Assembly: GCF_900114975.1 (NCBI RefSeq)
Contig: NZ_FOUU01000014.1
Span: forward strand, 1-47,838
Reading direction: 5' to 3'
Origin: Thermodesulforhabdus norvegica
GTDB lineage: Bacteria > Desulfobacterota > Syntrophobacteria > Syntrophobacterales > Thermodesulforhabdaceae
DNA length: 47,838 bases
Position 1 is the first letter of the stretch; each line of letters begins with the position of its first letter. The position numbers were made by a program, and so were the translations under genes. Of this stretch, positions 1-9,227 are shown piece by piece. The notes under the pieces were generated by a model. It was not told the DNA's origin. It ran no database searches and saw nothing but the letters and a program-made list of their open reading frames with translations.

Positions 1-366
1 GTTTATGTAAACTACGTAGAGATCATCCGTTCTGGGTTTGCCCTCAAGAACGATTGCCGCATAACCCAGCCGGGCCAGTACCTGAGCAGGCTGACCTCCC
101 GCATTGGCTTCCTTGATTGTGCCCGTAAGAGGACTCTTGCAACCCACCGAGATCCTTCCCGTCATGGCTCCCGTGGTTCCACTAAGAAGCCCGGGGGCTA
201 TGACAAGCTTGTTTTCACCGCTCAAAGGATGACAGTCAGGCGGAACCTCCCGGGAAACAATCGCAGAAGTCAGCCCACGGCCACCAAAACCCTCATACTC
301 CCCAAGACCGCTCTCCACAACCCTGGGTCCACCTTCCGCCCCCATGTCTATCCGTAAAATCTTCAT
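1..366 (-). CDS. Aldehyde:ferredoxin oxidoreductase family protein, N-terminal part (cut by window edge)
   Basis: The first 122 codons of a longer gene whose 3' end lies outside the window. The start MKILRIDMG is followed by a GGRGLTSAI stretch, a phase rich in Gly/Ser/Thr (GLLSGTTGAMTGRISVG) and then KSPLTGTIKEANAGG. This order is typical of the tungsten/molybdenum bis-pterin aldehyde:ferredoxin oxidoreductase (AOR) N-terminal domain, whose members oxidise aldehydes to acids with ferredoxin in the cytoplasm. The ATG sits 2 bases after the pgsA stop, and its GGAGG ribosome site lies inside the end of pgsA, so it is probably the last visible gene of the long minus-strand run. The cluster-binding cysteines and the specific substrate cannot be judged from this fragment. 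Confidence 0.85.
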   Translation of the reverse strand, partial: MKILRIDMGAEGGPRVVESGLGEYEGFGGRGLTSAIVSREVPPDCHPLSGENKLVIAPGLLSGTTGAMTGRISVGCKSPLTGTIKEANAGGQPAQVLARLGYAAIVLEGKPRTDDLYVVYIN

Positions 367-368
367 GG

Positions 369-941
369 CTACCTCCTCGTTTCCCTGTAAAAGTTCATGA
401 AATAACGCACAGCCGACCAGTAGCCCAGAATAATTGATATTCCTACAAAAATCTGCCCCAGAATGACTAACTTTTCTTCCACGCCCGGTATCGACAATAA
501 TAGTAACAGCATGGCAATTGATTGGGAAACCATTTTGTTTTTTCCCAGACGGCTTGCATTTATGATCAATCCGTGAGATGCGGCCAGAGAACGCAGACCC
601 GTGATAATGATTTCGCGGCTTACGACCATAAAGGTCATCCATGCCGGGATTCGTCCCAGGGGGATAAGCATGATAAAAACGGCGGACACGAGAAGCTTAT
701 CTGCCAGAGGATCCAGTAGTTTGCCCGTGGAAGTCACCCGATTGTGTCTTCTCGCGAGAATTCCGTCAAGGTAGTCGGTAATCAAGGCAAAAAGGCACAG
801 TAAAAAGGCACAATTATAGGCTACAGGGCTGACGGGAGGGATCAGCAATAAGATTACCAGCGGGATGGCGCATATCCTAAGGCAGGTCAGGATGTTGGGA
901 AGATTTAAAAACTCTGCTTTTCGCTCATTCTGTCTTGTCAT
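369..941 (-). CDS. pgsA: CDP-diacylglycerol--glycerol-3-phosphate 3-phosphatidyltransferase
   Basis: Integral membrane enzyme that makes phosphatidylglycerol phosphate from CDP-diacylglycerol and glycerol 3-phosphate, the committed step to phosphatidylglycerol. The CDP-alcohol phosphotransferase signature D-G-x2-A-R-x8-G-x3-D-x3-D is complete between residues 59 and 81, including all three aspartates. Four or five hydrophobic segments surround it, and the length of 190 residues is normal for the family. The NLPNILTCLRI start region is also typical of PgsA rather than PssA. It lies 24 bases after the lytic transglycosylase gene and 2 bases before the AOR gene. Identification is firm at family level. 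Confidence 0.93.
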   Translation of the reverse strand: MTRQNERKAEFLNLPNILTCLRICAIPLVILLLIPPVSPVAYNCAFLLCLFALITDYLDGILARRHNRVTSTGKLLDPLADKLLVSAVFIMLIPLGRIPAWMTFMVVSREIIITGLRSLAASHGLIINASRLGKNKMVSQSIAMLLLLLSIPGVEEKLVILGQIFVGISIILGYWSAVRYFMNFYRETRR

Positions 942-965
942 CTCGGGTGTCGTTTTTACTCAACT

Positions 966-1574
966 TCACCTGTCGCGTCTCTTGTACTGAAGATAGTACT
1001 GTAGCACTCGCCTGACGTAATCCCGCGTTTCACTATACGGAGGTATCCCACCGTAGCGTTTCACAGCATTGGGACCCGCATTATACGCGGCGAGTGCCAG
1101 AACAAGATTGTTATTAAACTCCTGAAGCATTTGTTTCAGATACCTTACGCCTCCGACTATATTATGCACGGGATGATAAGGGTTGAACACTCCCATTTCT
1201 GCCGCAGTATCGGGCATGAGTTGCATGAGCCCAATGGCTCCTTTACGAGACACGGCATGGGGATTGAACCCCGATTCGGCTTTGATCACCGCTTTAACCA
1301 GTTTGGGATCCAATCCAAAGTAGCGGGATATTTGCTCGATATAACGTTCAAAGGTTTTTTCATAATAGGATACACGGGAAGGCGACAGGGGCTGTCTTTC
1401 TGGCTTGTAAGATCTTTTTTGAGGAGGTCTGATTGAGCTACTTCCCGGGACAGGAACATTTGTAAAGTGAATTACTCCGTTTTCGTCAACATATTGATAT
1501 ATTTCAGCACAGCAGTCACCGTAACACACCAGCCCCACTATCAGCATTGCCGTCACAAGCCAAGGGATCCTCAT
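966..1574 (-). CDS. Secreted lytic transglycosylase (SLT domain with N-terminal DUF4124-like segment)
   Basis: Cleaves peptidoglycan glycan strands in the periplasm, releasing 1,6-anhydro muropeptides. With the ATG at 1574 the protein has 202 residues: a signal peptide (about 1-23, hydrophobic core [12 protein letters not shown]), a short [16 protein letters not shown] segment of the DUF4124 type, then an SLT domain. Catalytic Glu is E100 in [15 protein letters not shown] and AAYNAGP, the other two SLT signatures, are intact. A longer upstream reading exists, but it would overlap the transaldolase gene and lack a signal peptide at its start, so 1574 is preferred. Housekeeping wall turnover is the likely role. 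The gene is co-directional with and close to its neighbours. Confidence 0.9.
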   Translation of the reverse strand: MRIPWLVTAMLIVGLVCYGDCCAEIYQYVDENGVIHFTNVPVPGSSSIRPPQKRSYKPERQPLSPSRVSYYEKTFERYIEQISRYFGLDPKLVKAVIKAESGFNPHAVSRKGAIGLMQLMPDTAAEMGVFNPYHPVHNIVGGVRYLKQMLQEFNNNLVLALAAYNAGPNAVKRYGGIPPYSETRDYVRRVLQYYLQYKRRDR

Positions 1575-1599
1575 TGCAGAAACAGCCCCCTCTTCATGA

Positions 1600-2262
1600 T
1601 TATTTGCACTCTTCCACCTTCTTCCAGTCACACATGAACTTTTCTATGCCTGCGTCGGTGAGAGGGTGCTTGAGCAGTTGCTCGATGACCTTAAAGGGTA
1701 TGGTTGCAATATCTGCCCCCATTTTTGCGGCCTCCAGAACATGGAGAGGGTTCCGAATGCTTGCTACAATGATCTCGGTTTCTATCAGGTAGTTTGAGTA
1801 TATGTCCACAACCTCTCTTATCAGGTTCATTCCCGGTGACGCTATGTCGTCAAGCCGGCCCACAAAAGGGCTTACATAGGTTGCTCCGGCTTTGGCTGCA
1901 AGAAGAGCCTGGAGAGGTGAAAACACAAGAGTTACGTTAGTTTTTATGCCTTTTTCAGAAAGAACCTTCACCGCCTTAAGACCTTCTTTGGTCATGGGGA
2001 TTTTCACAACCACATGAGGATCTATGGCCGCAAGTTCTTCAGCTTCGGCAATAAGATCTTCTGCCCTTGTGCTTACGGCTTCTGCGCTCACCGGACCTTT
2101 AACCAGCTCGCAAATGGCCTTGATGTGTTTCTTGAAGCCCTCACGGCCAGATATGCCTTCTTTGGCTACAAGTGTGGGATTTGTGGTTACTCCGTCCAGA
2201 ACTCCCAGTTCATGGGCAGCCCGAATTTCGTCCAGGTTGGCCGTGTCGATGAAGAATTTCAT
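1600..2262 (-). CDS. tal: Transaldolase of the short TalC/MipB type
   Basis: A 220-residue (beta/alpha)8 class I aldolase of the non-oxidative pentose phosphate route, transferring a dihydroxyacetone unit. The start [13 protein letters not shown] and the motifs GVTTNPTL and TNVTLVFS are typical of this short subfamily. The Schiff-base lysine is K87 in VVVKIPMT. E61 (VSAEA) and F133 (SPFVGR) are the residues known to mark transaldolase, where fructose-6-phosphate aldolase has Gln and Tyr, so transaldolase activity is more likely than FSA activity. The start at 2262 has a strong AGGAGG site 8 bases upstream; a longer in-frame extension to 2334 runs into the preceding gene and is rejected. Confidence 0.9.
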   Translation of the reverse strand: MKFFIDTANLDEIRAAHELGVLDGVTTNPTLVAKEGISGREGFKKHIKAICELVKGPVSAEAVSTRAEDLIAEAEELAAIDPHVVVKIPMTKEGLKAVKVLSEKGIKTNVTLVFSPLQALLAAKAGATYVSPFVGRLDDIASPGMNLIREVVDIYSNYLIETEIIVASIRNPLHVLEAAKMGADIATIPFKVIEQLLKHPLTDAGIEKFMCDWKKVEECK

Positions 2263-2285
2263 GGGAATCTGCCTCCTCAGCTTTT

Positions 2286-2552
2286 TTATCTCTCTTCGGA
2301 AGTGCCCGTGCGTGCAAGAAACGCCTTGCGGCACTCTTCACTGCAAAAGTAATAGGTTTCACCGTTAATATCGGTTTTAACTCCGCGATCCTTCACGAAG
2401 TAAACACCACACTGGGGATCCTGCACCAGCTCTGCACTTTCAAGAGGTTTCCTTCCTGACATGGTATCCCGAATTTCATCCTTTTTTCGCTTTGATTTCC
2501 ACCATCTGAAGACCAGATAGGCGACTGCAAGATAAATTATCAGCCGAATCAT
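2286..2552 (-). CDS. Small membrane-anchored TRASH/YHS-like protein (PP0621-type)
   Basis: An 88-residue protein with one N-terminal membrane segment (residues 3-18), a basic stop-transfer stretch (KSKRKKDE), and a small C-terminal metal-binding-like domain. That domain has DPQCGVYF (C48) and [12 protein letters not shown] (C70, C74), the spacing seen in TRASH/YHS modules that bind metal through cysteines. Proteins of this layout are found widely in proteobacteria, but their function is not established. The ATG overlaps the folK stop by 4 bases (ATGA), so the two are translationally coupled. No specific partner can be named. Confidence 0.75.
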   Translation of the reverse strand: MIRLIIYLAVAYLVFRWWKSKRKKDEIRDTMSGRKPLESAELVQDPQCGVYFVKDRGVKTDINGETYYFCSEECRKAFLARTGTSEER

Positions 2553-3043
2553 AGATACTCCACCTTTCTTACTTCCTGTCCTTCTTCTGAAATTCCGGTA
2601 AGGAGTTCTTTAACCGTAATTCCCAGGACGGGGTGTCTGAGCTCGGGGACGAGTTCGCAGAGTGGTACCAGAACGAACCTTCTTCTGTGTAGCTCTGGAT
2701 GAGGGATTGTCAGGCCCGGTAGTTCGACGATCTCGTCCCCGTAAAAGAGAATGTCCAGATCGACCGTTCTGGGTCCCCACTTGAAGTCCCGGACCCTTCC
2801 CATTTCGGACTCTATCTTCTGAAGGTTCTCCAGCAGTTGTAGAGGTGCGAGAAGGGTTGACCCTTCAGCCACTCCATTAACGAACCAGGCCTGTTCTCTA
2901 TATCCTACCGGCTCCGTAAAGTACCAGGACGATACGCGCTTAAGCTGAAATCCCTCGAGCCCGGAAAGCCTTTCAACTGCTTCTTCACACATCCTGTGGG
3001 GGTTGTTCATATTGCTTCCTATGCCGATGTACACATCAACCAA
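2549..3043 (-). CDS. folK: 2-amino-4-hydroxy-6-hydroxymethyldihydropteridine pyrophosphokinase
   Basis: Cytoplasmic folate enzyme that transfers pyrophosphate from ATP to 6-hydroxymethyl-7,8-dihydropterin. The start VYIGIGSN, the substrate loop SSWYFTEPVGY, and the family signature GPRTVDLDILFY followed by IPHPELHRRRFVLVPL are all present. The length (164 residues) is normal. No folP or folB lies beside it; it sits between the DAP aminotransferase gene (6-base gap upstream) and the small TRASH-like gene (4-base overlap downstream). Confidence 0.95.
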   Translation of the reverse strand: MVDVYIGIGSNMNNPHRMCEEAVERLSGLEGFQLKRVSSWYFTEPVGYREQAWFVNGVAEGSTLLAPLQLLENLQKIESEMGRVRDFKWGPRTVDLDILFYGDEIVELPGLTIPHPELHRRRFVLVPLCELVPELRHPVLGITVKELLTGISEEGQEVRKVEYL

Positions 3044-3049
3044 GGTTTT

Positions 3050-4216
3050 TCAAACTCCCAGTTTTTTGATTCTCTCGATGGCTTCCTCAATTCGCTCCAC
3101 CGGAACCGTAAGGGCAAACCTTACGTAACCTTCACCGGGTTCTCCGAAACCGTTTCCGGGGGTTGTTACTATCCCGGCTTCTTTCAAAAGCCTCATCGAA
3201 AAATCCGTTGAGGTCGTGTTTTCAGGTATTCGGCACCAGACGTAAAAGGTTGCCTTCGGAACTATTGGCTTAAGACCGGCCGATCGTAAACCGGCCACCA
3301 GCACATCCCGCCGCTCTTTGTAAATCCTGCAGTTTTCCTCAACACAGGTCTGATCACCTTCCAGTGCGGCTATGCCGGCCATCTGAACGGCATTAAAGGC
3401 CCCGGAGTCAATGTTGCTTTTAACCTGTCCCAGTCCCTGTATGACTTCGGCATTACCCACGGCAAATCCCAGCCGCCATCCCGTCATGTTGTAGGTCTTC
3501 GACAGGGAATGAAATTCAATTCCTACCTCCTTTGCTCCTTCTACCTGGAGAAAGCTCATAGGCTTATAGCCGTCAAAAGCGAGTTCGGAATAAGCCGCGT
3601 CGTGACACACGATTATGTTGTAGGTTCTGGCAAAATCCACCACTCTTCGGAAAAAATCCTCTTCTGCCACCGCACTCGTCGGATTGTTGGGATAGTTTAT
3701 GAACATCATCCTGGCTTTTTCTGCCACATCTTCGGGTATTGCGTTCAGATCGGGCAGGAAATCGTTTTCTTCAAGGAGCGGCATAAAATAGGACTCGCCC
3801 CCGGCAAAAATCGTTCCCGTGTGATATACGGGATAAGCCGGAGTAGGGACGAGCGCCAGATCTCCGGGGTTTATAAAAGCCAGAGGAATGTGGGCGATGC
3901 CCTCCTTTGACCCTATCAGTACGATCACTTCCCGGGCAGGATCGAGATCCACTCCGAAGCGTTTTTTATACCATCGGGCTACACAGTCCCTGAAGTCGTT
4001 CATTCCGGAGTAAGACGGATACCTGTGCGTGGACGGATCTTCCACGGCCTTCTTCAGGGCTTCAACTATGTGATCAGGGGTCGGTAGATCCGGATCTCCA
4101 ACCCCGAAATCGATTATATCGACACCCTGAGCTCTGACTTCATCTCTAAGACGATCCAGCTCTTTGAAAAGATAGGGAGGAAGCTTTTTGAGTCGTTCAG
4201 CCCTCTCAATCTGCAT
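3050..4216 (-). CDS. dapL: LL-diaminopimelate aminotransferase (DapL-type class I aminotransferase)
   Basis: Predicted to convert tetrahydrodipicolinate directly to LL-diaminopimelate using glutamate, bypassing the acylated DapD-DapC-DapE intermediates. It is a 388-residue fold-type I PLP enzyme: [17 protein letters not shown] and the PLP lysine K240 in [12 protein letters not shown] are present. The N-terminus ([11 protein letters not shown]) and the [11 protein letters not shown] stretch fit the DapL group. The start at 4216 has AGGAGG upstream and lies 13 bases after dapB; an extended reading to 4249 would overlap dapB. Being adjacent to dapB, dapA, dapF and lysA strongly favours DapL over a generic aspartate aminotransferase, although motif reading alone cannot prove the substrate. 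Confidence 0.88.
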   Translation of the reverse strand: MQIERAERLKKLPPYLFKELDRLRDEVRAQGVDIIDFGVGDPDLPTPDHIVEALKKAVEDPSTHRYPSYSGMNDFRDCVARWYKKRFGVDLDPAREVIVLIGSKEGIAHIPLAFINPGDLALVPTPAYPVYHTGTIFAGGESYFMPLLEENDFLPDLNAIPEDVAEKARMMFINYPNNPTSAVAEEDFFRRVVDFARTYNIIVCHDAAYSELAFDGYKPMSFLQVEGAKEVGIEFHSLSKTYNMTGWRLGFAVGNAEVIQGLGQVKSNIDSGAFNAVQMAGIAALEGDQTCVEENCRIYKERRDVLVAGLRSAGLKPIVPKATFYVWCRIPENTTSTDFSMRLLKEAGIVTTPGNGFGEPGEGYVRFALTVPVERIEEAIERIKKLGV

Positions 4217-4229
4217 ATGGAGCCTCCTT

Positions 4230-5033
4230 TCAGACAAGACCCAGGACATTTTGCATATCGTAGAGCCCTGGAGCTTTACCGACCACCCATCTAGCCGCTC
4301 TCAATGCACCACGGGCAAAATTGTCTCTGCTGTGGGCTCTGTGGGTTATCTCAATACGCTCTCCGAGGCTTGCAAAAAGCACCGTGTGTTCACCCACTAT
4401 GTCGCCGGCCCTGAGAACCTGAATACCTATCTCCTCTGGCTTTCGTTCTCCAACTATGCCCTTCCGGACATAGACGGCCGAATTATCCCAGCTTCGTCCC
4501 GTTGCGTCAGCAAGGATCTGTCCCAGCTTTATTGCCGTTCCGCTTGGAGCATCTTTCTTGAATCTGTGATGGGCTTCGACGATCTCAATGTCGAAGTCCG
4601 GCCCGAGGAGCCTTGCAGCAAATTCCACAAGCCTGAAAAGCACATTGACCCCCACACTCATGTTAGGAGCCACAACCATGGGGATCTTTCTGGCACATTC
4701 CTCAAGGATCTTTCTGTCGGTTTCGGATAGCCCCGTTGTCCCTATGACGGCGCATATTCCCATGGATGCGCAGATTTTTGCGTGTTCTACCGTTGCCTCC
4801 GGGACCGTGAAATCGATAACAACCTCGGCATTTTCCACCGCCTTTTCGGGCGATTCTGAAACCATCAGGCCCTCGGGAGCCCAGGCTACGGCGCTTTTAA
4901 GGGGCTTGCCGACCAGAGGATGATCCTTACGCTCCCAGCAGCCGACCAGCGTCAAATCTTCCGCTTCACTGACCAGCTGGGCAATACGGCTTCCCATCCT
5001 TCCCGCAATTCCCGCAACGGCAACTCGTATCAT
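4230..5033 (-). CDS. dapB: 4-hydroxy-tetrahydrodipicolinate reductase
   Basis: Reduces the DapA product to tetrahydrodipicolinate with NAD(P)H in the cytoplasm. The N-terminal nucleotide-binding signature [14 protein letters not shown] and the catalytic/substrate signature [15 protein letters not shown] (H155, K159 with the ATG start) are complete. With the ATG at 5033 the protein has 267 residues. A GTG 12 bases upstream (5045) is an alternative start, but the GGGGGA ribosome site overlaps it and is correctly spaced for the ATG. It lies between dapA (14-base gap) and dapL. Confidence 0.95.
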   Translation of the reverse strand: MIRVAVAGIAGRMGSRIAQLVSEAEDLTLVGCWERKDHPLVGKPLKSAVAWAPEGLMVSESPEKAVENAEVVIDFTVPEATVEHAKICASMGICAVIGTTGLSETDRKILEECARKIPMVVAPNMSVGVNVLFRLVEFAARLLGPDFDIEIVEAHHRFKKDAPSGTAIKLGQILADATGRSWDNSAVYVRKGIVGERKPEEIGIQVLRAGDIVGEHTVLFASLGERIEITHRAHSRDNFARGALRAARWVVGKAPGLYDMQNVLGLV

Positions 5034-5047
5034 TTCATCCCCCACGG

Positions 5048-5926
5048 TTAGCTCAAAAGACCGTATTGTTTCAGCACGCTTTGCAGTTTGTTTCGGTTAT
5101 TTTCGGAAAGTGGGGCGAGGGGAAGTCTAACCTCGTCACTGGGGATCTTTCCCATCATGTGAAGTGCCGCCTTGACCGGAACGGGATTGGTTTCACAGAA
5201 AAGAATGTTGCAGAGGGGGAGTAGTTTGTAATGGAGACTGCGGGCTTCGTCCCATTTTCCTTCCAGAGCGAAATTGCACATGTCCGCCATGTCCCTGGGG
5301 GCTACATTGGAAACAACGGAGATGACACCCTTACCGCCGAGTGAAAGAAGCGGGAAGGTTATGTAATCTTCTCCGGAGAGAACATCAAAGTTCTCTCCAC
5401 ATCTCGCAATGATTTCCATAACCTGCTTTATCGAGCCCGACGCTTCTTTTACGCCAACAATGTTTTCAATCCTGGAAAGGCGTTCCATCGTTTCAGGCTC
5501 TATGTTCACGGCGGTTCGCCCGGGGATGTTATAAACGATTATGGGAATGTTTACGGAGGCTGCCACCTTTTCAAAGTGCCTGTATAACCCTTCCTGAGTG
5601 GGCTTGTTGTAATAGGGGCTGATCATCAACGCCCCGTCTGCCCCCACTTTCTCGGCATGCCTCGTAAGTCGTATTGCCTCCGCGGTGTTGTTTGAACCTG
5701 TCCCGGCAAGTACGGGAACCCTTTTGTTGACATGCTCGACCGTTATTTCAACGACCCGTTCGTGCTCTTCGAAGGACAGAGTTGCCGATTCCCCCGTGGT
5801 TCCGCAGGGCACAATTCCGTGTGTTCCCTGCTCAATCTGGTAATCTATGAGCTTTCTCAACGCATCTTCGTCAACCTTGCCGTCTTTAAACGGCGTTACT
5901 ATGGCAACAAAAGCACCCTTAAACAT
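5048..5926 (-). CDS. dapA: 4-hydroxy-tetrahydrodipicolinate synthase
   Basis: Condenses pyruvate with aspartate semialdehyde, the first committed step of lysine and DAP synthesis. It is a (beta/alpha)8 class I aldolase of 292 residues. The GTTGES motif, Tyr132 of VYNIPGRT and the Schiff-base lysine K160 of VGVKEASG are all in place. A good AGGAGC site precedes the ATG. It sits 37 bases after dapF, the largest gap in this gene run, but no terminator or clear promoter is seen there. Confidence 0.96.
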   Translation of the reverse strand: MFKGAFVAIVTPFKDGKVDEDALRKLIDYQIEQGTHGIVPCGTTGESATLSFEEHERVVEITVEHVNKRVPVLAGTGSNNTAEAIRLTRHAEKVGADGALMISPYYNKPTQEGLYRHFEKVAASVNIPIIVYNIPGRTAVNIEPETMERLSRIENIVGVKEASGSIKQVMEIIARCGENFDVLSGEDYITFPLLSLGGKGVISVVSNVAPRDMADMCNFALEGKWDEARSLHYKLLPLCNILFCETNPVPVKAALHMMGKIPSDEVRLPLAPLSENNRNKLQSVLKQYGLLS

Positions 5927-5963
5927 GGTTTGCTCCTATTTGAACGGCTTTGGTTAAACTCTT

Positions 5964-6812
5964 TTATCGTACCGTTTCATCCCAGAGGCTACCCTCATAG
6001 ACTACGAGGGCAGGACCCTCGAGGAACAGATTTTCGAACCGGCCGTCATCGTATTCAAAAAACACCCTGAGTATTTCTCCTCCGCGGGTTACCAGCGACA
6101 CCGGTGGGTCGGTTAATCCCAGAGCAACCGTTATTGCCGCGGCCGCAATACTGCCCGTACCACAGGCCAGAGTTTCGTCTTCGACTCCTCTTTCGTAAGT
6201 GCGGATGACTACGGACTGCCTGTCTTGCACCCAGATGAAGTTGGCATTTGTTCCGGCAGGGCTGAAATTTTCGTGAAAGCGTATCCTTCTTCCGAGCCCC
6301 ACCACATCCACCTTTTCCAGCTCTTCTTTTGTGTCCAGAATCCACACCACATGAGGCACTCCACTGTTTACGAAGTGCACCTTCGCCGTCCTGTTCTCGT
6401 CTAATCTTAAATCGATGTTTAGCTTCAGACCGTGAAGTTCCGGAATTTGAACCCTTACCCTTTCTCCTGCAACCTCCGCTTTAATCAGCCCGGCCAGAGT
6501 TCTGAAGGTCATGGATGGGGAGTCCACTATGCCTTTAAGCACGGCAAAGCGGGCGGCACAGCGCGCACCGTTTCCGCACATTTCCGCTTCGCTCCCGTCG
6601 GAATTGTAAAACCTCCAGGAAAAGTCAACTTCACCGTCTTTTTCGATCAGGATAAGGCCGTCGGCCCCAACCGAAAGCTTGCGACGGCAGACTTTTTTTG
6701 CAAATAGAGGGCCCTCTTCGGGTTTGATTAGGCCGTTGCGATTGTCCACGAGAATAAAGTCGTTACCGCTTCCCGTCATTTTTACAAAGGGGATGCGCTC
6801 AGCCCGTTCCAT
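5964..6812 (-). CDS. dapF: Diaminopimelate epimerase
   Basis: Cofactor-independent epimerase that interconverts LL- and meso-diaminopimelate by a two-cysteine mechanism. Both catalytic cysteines are visible: C79 in MCGNGARC and C217 in ACGTGS. The start region FVKMTGSGNDFILVDN is typical. With the ATG at 6812 the length is 282 residues. A GTG immediately upstream (6815) is in frame, but GAGG is better spaced for the ATG. It lies 11 bases after lysA. Product meso-DAP feeds both LysA and peptidoglycan. Confidence 0.96.
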   Translation of the reverse strand: MERAERIPFVKMTGSGNDFILVDNRNGLIKPEEGPLFAKKVCRRKLSVGADGLILIEKDGEVDFSWRFYNSDGSEAEMCGNGARCAARFAVLKGIVDSPSMTFRTLAGLIKAEVAGERVRVQIPELHGLKLNIDLRLDENRTAKVHFVNSGVPHVVWILDTKEELEKVDVVGLGRRIRFHENFSPAGTNANFIWVQDRQSVVIRTYERGVEDETLACGTGSIAAAAITVALGLTDPPVSLVTRGGEILRVFFEYDDGRFENLFLEGPALVVYEGSLWDETVR

Positions 6813-6823
6813 CACAAACCTCG

Positions 6824-8077
6824 CTAAAAAGACGGTATCCTTTCCAGTCTGACCAGATCTTCCCAGCTTTCCCGCTCCCTTATGACTTCAAAGCTGCTGC
6901 CTTTCACCATAATTTCTGCAGGCCGTGGTCGAGAATTGTAGTTGGAAGCCATGGTGAAACCGTATGCTCCTGCGCTCATTACCGCCAGAAGATCCCCCGA
7001 AGTGCTCTTCTGGATGGCCCGCTCCCGGGCGAGAAAATCTCCTGATTCACAGATAGGCCCAACGACATCCACCACTTCCTCGCCGGCTTCGTCGTTCTTT
7101 ATTACGGGCCGGATGGCGTGGTAGGAACCGTAAAGGCTTGGTCTTATAAGGTCGTTCATCGCCGCATCCACTATGAGAAATTTTTTCGAGGGGGTCTGCT
7201 TCGTGTACAGCACTCGGGTGAGCAACACTCCGGCGTTGCCTACTATTACACGGCCGGGTTCAAGTATCAGGGTATAAGGGGTATTCCTGAGTTCGTTTAT
7301 TAATGCCTCGGCGTATTCTCTGGGATGAGGAGGAGTTTCCGATTGATAGGGAATACCAAGTCCTCCTCCCAGATCCAGGTATTTTATGTGGATGTTTCGC
7401 TCTTCCAGCCTGGATATGAGCACCTTCAGTCTTCGCAGTGCATCCACAAAGGGAGCAAGTTCCGTTAGCTGGCTTCCTATGTGACAGTCAACTCCGACTA
7501 TCTCGACGTTTTCAAGCTTCGAGGCTCTCTCATATTCCTTCAGAGCCAGGTCAACATCTATTCCGAATTTATTTTTCTTAAGCCCCGTCGATATGTATGG
7601 GTGGGTCTGCGGATCCACATCGGGGTTGACCCTTATGGCAACCGGAGCCTTTAAACCCAGAGCGCCCGCACGGCTGTTGATCAACTCCAGTTCTTCGGCA
7701 GATTCGATATTGAACATCAGAATACCTTCCCGGAGGGCATAGTCGATTTCTTCCACCGTCTTTCCCACTCCGGAATAGACGACCCTTTTTGCCGGAATGC
7801 CGGCTCTCCGTACCCTGAAGAGCTCTCCTCCCGAGACAATATCCATGCCCGCACCAAGGCGGCCCAGCAAATTCAGAACGCCGATGTTGGAGTTGGCCTT
7901 GACGGCGAAGCACGTCAGATGAGGAACGGAGGAGAAGGCTCCGTCAAAGACCTCGAAGTGCCTTGTAAGAGTGGCATAACTGTAAACATAACAGGGAGTT
8001 CCCACCTCAGCGGCTATCCTCTTTAAAGGAACCTCCTCACAATAGAGCTCTTTCCCTACGTAGTGAAAGTGATGCAT
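6824..8077 (-). CDS. lysA: Diaminopimelate decarboxylase
   Basis: PLP enzyme that decarboxylates meso-diaminopimelate to L-lysine, the final step of the pathway. It has the fold-type III alanine-racemase-like barrel. The PLP lysine is K60 in CFAVKANSN, followed by the glycine-rich [10 protein letters not shown]-type loop and the active-site cysteine segment [11 protein letters not shown]. With the start [10 protein letters not shown] at 8077 the protein has 417 residues, the usual length. The frame stays open for 48 further codons upstream, but that part would run through the end of the lipoprotein gene and has no family resemblance. An AGAGG site lies about 10 bases before the chosen ATG. 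Confidence 0.95.
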   Translation of the reverse strand: MHHFHYVGKELYCEEVPLKRIAAEVGTPCYVYSYATLTRHFEVFDGAFSSVPHLTCFAVKANSNIGVLNLLGRLGAGMDIVSGGELFRVRRAGIPAKRVVYSGVGKTVEEIDYALREGILMFNIESAEELELINSRAGALGLKAPVAIRVNPDVDPQTHPYISTGLKKNKFGIDVDLALKEYERASKLENVEIVGVDCHIGSQLTELAPFVDALRRLKVLISRLEERNIHIKYLDLGGGLGIPYQSETPPHPREYAEALINELRNTPYTLILEPGRVIVGNAGVLLTRVLYTKQTPSKKFLIVDAAMNDLIRPSLYGSYHAIRPVIKNDEAGEEVVDVVGPICESGDFLARERAIQKSTSGDLLAVMSAGAYGFTMASNYNSRPRPAEIMVKGSSFEVIRERESWEDLVRLERIPSF

Positions 8078-8084
8078 AACCCGT

Positions 8085-9206
8085 TTACCTCTCTTCTTTG
8101 CCCGAAAAGACGTTGCGTATCTCAACCCAGGACGATACCAGTCCTTCCCTGTAAGGAGGGTAGGGCGAAAGTGATGAAACTGCATAGAAATATACGACGT
8201 TTTTTTTAACCCCTTTGTCAATAAAGGGAGGATGCTCCACGGGTTGTTGAGTAAGCCTCAGAATGGTTCCATCTTCGTACTTTCGATACACATGATACCC
8301 CTTTACGGGTTTTGTCACTTCAAGCCAGTGAATCTCGAGCCCCTCTTTGCCCGGAACAACCCATACAGTTTTCGGAGGAGGAGGCAGCATTCTATCCTCG
8401 GCGGCTATGGGAGGCAATACAAAGGGCGTTCCCCATACGGTTACCGCGCCCTTCTTTAGGTAGGGTGTAACGCGATACTCATAGGTCATTCCCGGTTTTA
8501 CCTCTGTGTCCAGATAACTGGTATTGCCCAGATCTCCCGCATCCACACGCTTCCATTGTGATGCCTCGCTTCTTCTTTCCACAGCAAATCTGATCTCCCC
8601 GGCATTTTTCTGGACGCTGCCGTTGGCAGGCAAAAACCATGTTAAGAATATACCTTTTTCGTCGGATTTCGCATTACCCTTTTCAATGGAAACCGGTGGT
8701 TCGGAGACAACGAGATCGAAGGGAGAACTGTAAACAAGGGGTCTCTGAGTGCCCACGTCATACACGACCACGCGATACCGGTATGCATGTCCTCTTCTAA
8801 CGTTCCCGTCCTTCCATTTCATCGTCCTTCCGTCAAAGGCTGCAGGGCCGGGAAATGCAGGGTGTAAGCACGTGGATTGTTCCCAGGGTAGATCGGGGCA
8901 TTCCATACAAAGGGTCCCACCCCGTGAAATTTCGGCCTTTTCCACAACAAAGCAATAGGGATAGTTTTCAAATCTCCCGGTTTCGTTTTTATGCTTTTTA
9001 CCAGCCGGCGATCGAATTTCACCGGTTTCCGGAAGCTTCCACGATATTACTATGCCTTCACCGGTAATGTCGGCTTTTTCTATGGATATCTCCGGGAGAA
9101 CCTGCCGGACTTCCGGCAGAGGCAGAGTCTTTTTCCCACAGCCCTGGAATGCCAGAAAAAGAGGTATCCAAAGAATTGCTCCGATGCAAAAGGCGTAGCG
9201 ATGCAC
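8085..9206 (-). CDS. Outer-membrane-type lipoprotein with LptM-like N-terminus and fibronectin type III repeats
   Basis: A 373-residue predicted lipoprotein read from a GTG with AAGGAG 9 bases upstream. A lipoprotein signal peptide ends at FLAFQGC, with C23 as the lipidation site, followed by [10 protein letters not shown]. That resembles the short CGxKGPLxxP motif of the small lipoprotein LptM (YifL), which in enterobacteria is encoded next to dapF and helps mature LptD. The remainder contains two to three beta-rich fibronectin type III-like units (segments [17 protein letters not shown], and the C-terminal GLEIHWLEV...[11 protein letters not shown] repeat). The export signal, lipobox and Fn3 character are visible; a link to LptD is only inference from motif and position 7 bases before lysA. 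Confidence 0.78.
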   Translation of the reverse strand: MHRYAFCIGAILWIPLFLAFQGCGKKTLPLPEVRQVLPEISIEKADITGEGIVISWKLPETGEIRSPAGKKHKNETGRFENYPYCFVVEKAEISRGGTLCMECPDLPWEQSTCLHPAFPGPAAFDGRTMKWKDGNVRRGHAYRYRVVVYDVGTQRPLVYSSPFDLVVSEPPVSIEKGNAKSDEKGIFLTWFLPANGSVQKNAGEIRFAVERRSEASQWKRVDAGDLGNTSYLDTEVKPGMTYEYRVTPYLKKGAVTVWGTPFVLPPIAAEDRMLPPPPKTVWVVPGKEGLEIHWLEVTKPVKGYHVYRKYEDGTILRLTQQPVEHPPFIDKGVKKNVVYFYAVSSLSPYPPYREGLVSSWVEIRNVFSGKEER

Positions 9207-9227
9207 CCGGCATATCTCCTTGTGATG

